Shown here piece after piece: positions 58,725 to 64,000 of a stretch of DNA of 64,000 nucleotides. Source of the DNA: an uncultured Lachnospiraceae bacterium (GTDB taxonomy: Bacteria; Bacillota; Clostridia; Lachnospirales; Lachnospiraceae); assembly GCA_902779305.1 (NCBI GenBank), contig CACZBD010000007.1, forward strand, positions 1-64,000. Direction: 5' to 3'. The stretch's first letter is position 1, and each line of letters starts with the position of its first letter. The notes beneath the pieces are model-generated. The model was not told where the DNA came from and did no database searches. It worked only from the letters and a program-made list of their open reading frames with translations. The position numbers and the translations under genes are program-made.

Positions 58725-59735
58725 TCACTGGGAAACGGTCACATCAAACCGTTCCACACCGCCGCCCGAAAGCGGAACGCGGTAGCAGAGATCTTCGCCG
58801 AAGGCGGTAAAGTAAATATAATTCGAAGTCATGGAGATGCCGGTGTAGTTTCCGGAAGCGATCGTTTCGGTTCCGGAGCCATCGGCATTCATTCTTACAA
58901 GGGCGGCATCATCCTTACCGTTCTTCTGGTAGACGATCACATTGTTAAGCACGTTAAACGCATCCACCCTGCAGTCTGTCAGCTTGGTCACATACCTTTC
59001 ATTCAGGCCGTACCGGTAAAGCTTATAGTCATCACTGACATTCATGTAATAGATAAAACCGTTGTCATAGACAAGGTTATAAACTTTCATGTCTGAGATG
59101 ATGATATCCGCCGTTTCCGTTTCAGGCTTGAAGCAGCTTAAGTAAAAGTTTTCTTCCATGTTGGGAAAATAGATATTGCCGTCGATCACGCAGGCCGGAT
59201 TGATATCCGCCTCGCTGATGGGATGTCTGTCCCCGCCCTGAATGGAGACCTTGTAAAGCTTGATGCCGGTCGCGGTATCATAATGCTCGTAAAACAGATC
59301 CGATCCGCACAGGGAGAGGATCTTGGCAGGCGTTCTGTCCAGACAGTCCGGTGTGTTTTTCGATCCTTTTTTCATGCGGTAGATCCCCATGGTCCTGACC
59401 AAAGAACCGAACGCGCCGTTTTCTTTGTTGGCTTCCTGATAAAAATAGAGGTATTTTCCGGCGGAATTGATATAGGAAACGGGTGCTTTCAGCAGGCATT
59501 TCAGATCCGAACCGTTTTCGTTCATGGAATACAGGTATCCGTTGTCGTTTACGTTGCTGAAATAGACGATACCGTCATCTTCACAGAACAGACCGCCGTT
59601 TAGAAGATTGCCTGATGTATTTCCTGTGGTATAGGGGTCGTTTTCGGGTACGTAGGAAGTGATCTTTAACAGGACGACCACGGCAATGATCAGGACAACG
59701 ATGATGGAAAAAACGATGGCAAGACGTTTCTGCAT
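58725..59735 (-). CDS. DUF5050-like beta-propeller protein, membrane-anchored
   Basis: 336 residues with an N-terminal anchor helix (LAIVFSIIVVLIIAVVVLL) and repeated YFSN/YLYSMN/IYYMN/IYFTAF blades, as in DUF5050 or TolB-like propellers. No catalytic residues. It likely sits on the outer face of the membrane. Convergent with pyrI, with only 28 bp between the stops. Confidence 0.75.
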   Translation of the reverse strand: MQKRLAIVFSIIVVLIIAVVVLLKITSYVPENDPYTTGNTSGNLLNGGLFCEDDGIVYFSNVNDNGYLYSMNENGSDLKCLLKAPVSYINSAGKYLYFYQEANKENGAFGSLVRTMGIYRMKKGSKNTPDCLDRTPAKILSLCGSDLFYEHYDTATGIKLYKVSIQGGDRHPISEADINPACVIDGNIYFPNMEENFYLSCFKPETETADIIISDMKVYNLVYDNGFIYYMNVSDDYKLYRYGLNERYVTKLTDCRVDAFNVLNNVIVYQKNGKDDAALVRMNADGSGTETIASGNYTGISMTSNYIYFTAFGEDLCYRVPLSGGGVERFDVTVSQ

Positions 59736-59842
59736 AATGATCCTCCTTTAAATGTTCATTTCTCTTATGTTTATTATATCAGATTCTCGCAAAAAGTGAT
59801 ATATTGTAAGTAACTGCAGTTATCCGGAAGGGGGATAAAAAC

Positions 59843-60106
59843 ATGGATTTGCAGGAATGCAGAGAGAAACTGGATGTGATCGATAAAAAGATCGTGGAAC
59901 TGTTTGAAGAACGCATGGCCGTCAGTGAGGAGGTCGCCCGTTATAAGGAAGAACACGGTCTTCCGGTTTTGGATGAGAGCAGGGAAAAGCAGAAACTTGC
60001 GTCCGTTCGTTCCCTGGTAAAAGAGGAGAACAACAAAGAGGCCGCTGCGCAGTTGTTTGAAAAGATCATGGAGCTGAGCAGGGCGAGACAGGAGCAGATC
60101 ATATGA
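59843..60106 (+). CDS. Chorismate mutase, AroQ type
   Basis: An 87-residue all-helical protein: LQECREKLDVIDKKIVELFEERMAV, VARYKEEHGLPV and the Arg/Lys pattern of stand-alone AroQ. It converts chorismate to prephenate for Phe/Tyr. Its stop overlaps the next start. Confidence 0.88.
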   Translation: MDLQECREKLDVIDKKIVELFEERMAVSEEVARYKEEHGLPVLDESREKQKLASVRSLVKEENNKEAAAQLFEKIMELSRARQEQII

Positions 60107-61425
60107 GAGTTGATGAACTGGTCTTATACAGACACTTTAAGCACGAAGAGATCTTAAAGAACATGGTTGCCTTAACGGAAGGCAAGAAGAAGGACAGCGG
60201 GATCATCCTCTACTATGATGTGCTGCACGGACTTGTGGAACTGGCAGGCTCCCACGGATATCAGGGGAATCTCTGGCATACCTATCTGACCTATCTGCTT
60301 GCCAATAACGAAAACGCGTATTCGATGGCCTGTGAGATCAGAGGGAGCGTGTCGGGCTCGATCAATCAGGTGGCGCTCCATGATTTTGAGATCTTCAAAG
60401 AATTGTTTGACTATGATATCACGACGCTGGATGAGGATTACGGGGAAAAGGGCATGGCCCTGATATCAGATTATGTAAACGAGGACAGCGAAAACAGACT
60501 TTTCAACAAACGGATCAGAGACCGGATCTGCAGTCTGGCAAAGCAGCTGAAAGACGCAAAAAACGCGGAAGAATTCGGCCAAATGGTCACGAAGTTCTAT
60601 CAGGAATACGGCGTCGGAAAGTTTGGTTTACATAAAGCATTTCGTGTGGAACATCTGTCTCATGAAGAAGTGGAAATTGAGGACGGCAACAACGCGATGA
60701 CGGGCAGAAACGTTTACATCCGCCCGATCACCAACATCCCCCATGTGTATCTTGATGACTTAGTGGGATATGAGGATGCCAAGAAAAAACTGATCGAGAA
60801 TACCGAAGCATTTGTGAACGGAAGGAAAGCCAACAACTGCCTGCTTTACGGAGATGCCGGGACCGGCAAGTCCTCGTCCGTCAAGGGGATCCTGAATGCT
60901 TATTACGATAAGGGCCTTCGGATCATTGAGATGTACAAGCATCAGTTTAAAGACCTGAACGAGGTGATCACGCAGATCAAGAACCGGCACTATAAGTTCA
61001 TCATCTATCTGGATGACCTTTCCTTTGAAGATTTTGAAGTGGAATACAAATATCTGAAGGCCGTGATCGAGGGCGGACTGGAAAAAAAGCCGGACAATGT
61101 GCTGATCTATGCGACCAGTAACAGACGCCATATCGTCAGGGAGAAATTCTCGGATAAGGAAGACCGGGAGGACGACCTGCACAGAAACGATACGGTGCAG
61201 GAGAAACTGTCCCTGGTTTCAAGGTTCGGTGTCACGATCTTCTTCCGGTCCCCCGGTAAGACGGAGTATGAAAAGATCGTTACGGAGCTTGCGAAACGGA
61301 ACGGGATCACGATGCCGGAGGAGGAACTGCTGCTTCGCGCCAACCAGTGGGAAATGTATCACGGCGGCAGATCCGGCAGAACGGCAACACAGTTTATCGA
61401 TTATCTGTGCGGCGTGGAAGTCTGA
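60103..61425 (+). CDS. DUF815 AAA+ ATPase
   Basis: 440 residues. Walker A LLYGDAGTGKSSSVKG near 250, Walker B KFIIYLDDLSFED near 300 and ATSNRRHIVREKFSD near 337, typical of the DUF815 family. The N-terminal third is family-specific. The function is not established. In an apparent operon with chorismate mutase, ppx and ppk. Confidence 0.88.
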   Translation: MRVDELVLYRHFKHEEILKNMVALTEGKKKDSGIILYYDVLHGLVELAGSHGYQGNLWHTYLTYLLANNENAYSMACEIRGSVSGSINQVALHDFEIFKELFDYDITTLDEDYGEKGMALISDYVNEDSENRLFNKRIRDRICSLAKQLKDAKNAEEFGQMVTKFYQEYGVGKFGLHKAFRVEHLSHEEVEIEDGNNAMTGRNVYIRPITNIPHVYLDDLVGYEDAKKKLIENTEAFVNGRKANNCLLYGDAGTGKSSSVKGILNAYYDKGLRIIEMYKHQFKDLNEVITQIKNRHYKFIIYLDDLSFEDFEVEYKYLKAVIEGGLEKKPDNVLIYATSNRRHIVREKFSDKEDREDDLHRNDTVQEKLSLVSRFGVTIFFRSPGKTEYEKIVTELAKRNGITMPEEELLLRANQWEMYHGGRSGRTATQFIDYLCGVEV

Positions 61426-61440
61426 AAGAAAGGAAAAATC

Positions 61441-62967
61441 ATGGCGGTAAAGATTTTTGCGGCAATCGATGTGGGTTCCTATGAACTGGCGATGAAGATC
61501 TTTGAATTTTCCGCAAAAGGCGGGATGAAGGAGATCGATCATATCAGATACCGGATCGAACTGGGAACGGACACCTATAACACCGGGAAGATCTCTCATG
61601 CGAGAGTGGAGGAACTCTGCGACGTTCTGAGTGATTTTGCCAAAGTCATGCAGTCCTATCATGCGGATGCCTACAAGGCTTACGGGACGAGCGCGATCCG
61701 GGAGACAGTGAATGCGCCGCTCATCCTTGAACAGATCAAATTAAGGACCGGACTGGATGTCTCTCTACTGAGTAATTCCGAGCAGCGCTTCATGCACTAC
61801 AAGGCTGTGGCTTCCAAGGGCGAACAGTTTACCCACTGCATCGCCGAGGGCGCTGCGGTCGTGGATATCGGCGGCGGCAGCATCCAGATCTCGCTGTTTG
61901 ACAGGGACACCCTGGTCACGACACAGAACATCCGTCTGGGGATCCTGAGGATGCGGGAACAGCTCATGGACTTAAAGCCCAAGACCACGCATTATGAGCA
62001 GCTGCTCGAAGAACTGGCGGATAACCAGCTGAATGTGTTCAAACGGCTGTATCTGAAAGACAAAAAGATCGCCAACATCATCATCGTGGACGATTATATC
62101 TCGCACATCATGCAGAAACTCGGCAAGGGGCAGCAGGTGATCACCGCCGACCAGTTCCATTCTTTTGTGGAAATGATGCAGAAAAAGGGCGCCGAACGAT
62201 GTGCCGCGGAACTGGGCATCGCGCAGGAGAGTGCTTCCCTGCTTTTGCCTTCCGCCATTTTGGTGCGCCGTGTCCTCAAAGCGACCAGGGCCGAAAAGAT
62301 CTGGGCGCCGGGCGTATCGCTTTCGGACGGGATCGCTTATGAATACGGGGAAGCGGGAAAATATATCCAGAACCGTCATGATTTTGAAAACGATATCGTT
62401 GCCTGCGCCATGAACATGAGCAAGCGCTATCAGGGAGATAAGGACAGGAACCGTCTTCTCGAAGAGGTCTGCACCAATCTGTTTGACCATACGAAGAAAC
62501 TTCACGGAATGGGAAGAAGAGAACGTCTTCTCTTAAGGATCGCCGCGCTGCTTAACGATTGCGGACGATATGTTTCCTTAGAGGCTGCCGCAGAATGCGG
62601 GTACTCGATCATCATGGCGACCGAAATGATCGGGCTGTCCCATACGGAACGGGAGATCGTTGCCAACATGGTCCGTTTCAATAAGACAACGTTTGACTAC
62701 GGGACGCGGATGGAAAAAGAAACCTATTTAAAGATCGCAAAACTGACTGCGATCTTCAGGGTGGCGGACGGGATCTGCAGGAGTTACCGGACCAAGATCA
62801 GAGATGTGCGGTTTACGGTCAAGGAGGACGAGCTCCTGATCGTTGCGGATTCGGATGAAGAGATCACGCTGGAAAAGGGATTTTTTGCGAGAAAAGCGCA
62901 GCTGTTTGCGGAAGTATTCGGGATCCGTCCAATCCTGAAACAGAAGAAAAAAGTACACACGATCTGA
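61441..62967 (+). CDS. ppx: Exopolyphosphatase/pppGpp phosphatase family protein
   Basis: 508 residues. An actin-like Ppx/GppA domain: AAIDVGSYELAMKIFE, YGTSAIRE, AVVDIGGGSIQISLFD. The C-terminal part is an HD-like domain with LNDCGRYVS, where the usual HD is ND, so it may be inactive there. It hydrolyses polyphosphate or pppGpp. Just upstream of the kinase ppk. Confidence 0.9.
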   Translation: MAVKIFAAIDVGSYELAMKIFEFSAKGGMKEIDHIRYRIELGTDTYNTGKISHARVEELCDVLSDFAKVMQSYHADAYKAYGTSAIRETVNAPLILEQIKLRTGLDVSLLSNSEQRFMHYKAVASKGEQFTHCIAEGAAVVDIGGGSIQISLFDRDTLVTTQNIRLGILRMREQLMDLKPKTTHYEQLLEELADNQLNVFKRLYLKDKKIANIIIVDDYISHIMQKLGKGQQVITADQFHSFVEMMQKKGAERCAAELGIAQESASLLLPSAILVRRVLKATRAEKIWAPGVSLSDGIAYEYGEAGKYIQNRHDFENDIVACAMNMSKRYQGDKDRNRLLEEVCTNLFDHTKKLHGMGRRERLLLRIAALLNDCGRYVSLEAAAECGYSIIMATEMIGLSHTEREIVANMVRFNKTTFDYGTRMEKETYLKIAKLTAIFRVADGICRSYRTKIRDVRFTVKEDELLIVADSDEEITLEKGFFARKAQLFAEVFGIRPILKQKKKVHTI

Positions 62968-62997
62968 ACATAAAGACAACAGGAGGACCGATAAAGC

Positions 62998-64000
62998 ATG
63001 GAAAAGATCAATCTGGGCCGCCATGAATATTATACGAACAGGGAACTGAGCTGGCTTGCGTTCAACGAGCGCGTGCTCGGCGAGGCGAGAGACAAGAGCA
63101 TTCCGCTGTTTGAGAGACTCAAGTTCCTTTCGATCACGGCATCGAATCTTGATGAGTTCTTCATGATCCGCGTGGCGTCTTTAAAGGATATGGTCAATGC
63201 CGGATACCAGAAGAAAGATCTGGCCGGGATGACGCCCGAGAAACAGCTGAACGCCATTCAGGAAAAGACGCATGAACAGGTGAATCTGCAGTATTCGACA
63301 CTGAACAGATCGCTGTTGCCGCAGCTTTCGTCAAACGGCATCACGTTCATCACGGCGCATGAGGATCTGAATGAGACACAGAAGGACTATGTGGACCACT
63401 TTTTCATGGAGAATGTATATCCGGTCCTGACACCGATGGCGGTGGATTCCTCCAGACCGTTTCCGCTTCTTCGGAACAAATCCTTAAACATCGGCGCGCT
63501 TTTAAAAAACAAGAAAAAAGATGCGGTGGAATTTGCCGCCGTGCAGGTACCGTCCGGGCTTGATAGGATCGTGCAGATCCCGGATGATGAGAAGACCGTT
63601 CTGATCCTTCTCGAAGAGATCATTGAACGCAATATGCAGAAGCTGTTTCTGAATTATGACATCATCTGCGCACATCCGTTCCGGATCATGCGAAATGCCG
63701 ACCTGACCATCGAAGAGGATGAGGCAGCGGATCTGTTGAAAGAGATCGAGAAACAGATCAAGAAAAGGCAGTGGGGAGAGGTGATCCGTCTGGAAGTCGA
63801 AGAAAATGCGGACAAACGTCTCTTAAAGATCCTGCGCAAGGAACTGGATATCAAAGAAGAAAGCATCTACAGGATCAGCGGACCGCTCGATCTGACATTC
63901 TTAATGAAACTGTACGGGCTGCACGGGTTTGATCATTTGAAAAAGAGCGCGCATCAGCCTGTGCTGCCGCTGGAATTCCAGACGGAAGGAAGCATCTTTG
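62998..64000 (+). CDS. ppk: Polyphosphate kinase (3' end outside window)
   Basis: First 334 codons of Ppk1. The N-terminal domain reads YYTNRELSWLAFNERVLGEA, SNLDEFFMIRVASLK and VYPVLTPMAVDSSRPFP. It makes polyphosphate from ATP. AGGAGG precedes the ATG. The catalytic His domains lie beyond the window. Confidence 0.95.
   Translation, partial: MEKINLGRHEYYTNRELSWLAFNERVLGEARDKSIPLFERLKFLSITASNLDEFFMIRVASLKDMVNAGYQKKDLAGMTPEKQLNAIQEKTHEQVNLQYSTLNRSLLPQLSSNGITFITAHEDLNETQKDYVDHFFMENVYPVLTPMAVDSSRPFPLLRNKSLNIGALLKNKKKDAVEFAAVQVPSGLDRIVQIPDDEKTVLILLEEIIERNMQKLFLNYDIICAHPFRIMRNADLTIEEDEAADLLKEIEKQIKKRQWGEVIRLEVEENADKRLLKILRKELDIKEESIYRISGPLDLTFLMKLYGLHGFDHLKKSAHQPVLPLEFQTEGSIF

Noticed and set aside
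1..64000. CRISPR array
   Set aside because: No regularly spaced repeats with unique spacers were seen; the short repeats found fit att, arm or promoter roles.

Overview
The window looks like part of a Lachnospiraceae-type (Clostridia, Firmicutes) chromosome carrying accreted mobile DNA. Supporting signs are strong AGGAGG ribosome binding sites, TTG/GTG/ATG start usage, tRNA genes without an encoded CCA, a compact RpoD, a class A RNase P RNA, separate pyrB and pyrI genes, and a ppk-ppx-DUF815 cluster. The right half (31.5-64 kb) is ordinary core genome. The left half is more AT-rich and made of integrated elements. The family-level placement is inference.

Layout. (1) 1-6004 is the right end of a first integrative element: the end of a MarR-type regulator, a radical-SAM 'mobile pair' (A and B), an intact IS256-family insertion sequence, a MobC-like protein, a dense hairpin cluster that could be an oriT, a small unknown gene and a tyrosine integrase. 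(2) 5979-31456 is a second, about 25.4-kb island. It is bounded by a 26-bp direct repeat that is the 3' part of a tRNA-Glu(CUC) gene, and its own tyrosine integrase (30095-31321) lies beside the intact tRNA. A third, degenerate repeat copy at 5797-5820 suggests repeated insertion at the same tRNA.

Island 2 cargo. An operon at 6579-10146 encodes a two-module CbxX/SpoVK-type AAA+ ATPase with an Hsp70 substrate-binding-like N-terminus, followed by three membrane proteins. A small-regulator section follows, with an XRE regulator, a degenerate recombinase-like protein and an excisionase-like HTH. A plasmid-like maintenance section holds a replication-relaxation-like protein, a ParM-like actin, a small ParR candidate and a serine resolvase. 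NERD and HNH nuclease genes come next. The island ends with a five-gene restriction/defence-like operon (20482-29801): a split adenine methylase, a very large helicase with a GIY-YIG-like N-terminus and a methylase-like C-terminus, a PC4/tau-like protein and a GmrSD-like DUF262/DUF1524 protein. Three island genes (rep-like, parR-like, integrase) share a promoter-proximal box and each has a terminator-like hairpin just before its ribosome binding site. This suggests coordinated control of replication, partition and excision.

Core region. It contains a HerA-like ATPase; malQ and a MATE exporter; a FliD-like small protein and tRNA-Leu; an alpha/beta hydrolase; a copper ATPase with a CopZ-like C-terminal extension; and a beta-helix lipoprotein. 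An amino-sugar cluster follows: a GlmM fused to an HTH domain, a left-handed beta-helix acyltransferase and nagB. Then come dgt, dnaG, rpoD, trmK and a nif3-like gene; a TGS-uridine kinase; rnpB; a hybrid histidine kinase with Tyr at the expected phospho-His site; pyrB-pyrI; a DUF5050-like propeller; and chorismate mutase, a DUF815 ATPase, ppx and ppk (cut by the window end).

The best candidates for undescribed systems are the 20.5-29.8 kb defence-like operon, the Hsp70-like/AAA+ membrane operon at 6.6-10.1 kb, and the shared box-plus-leader-terminator circuit of island 2.
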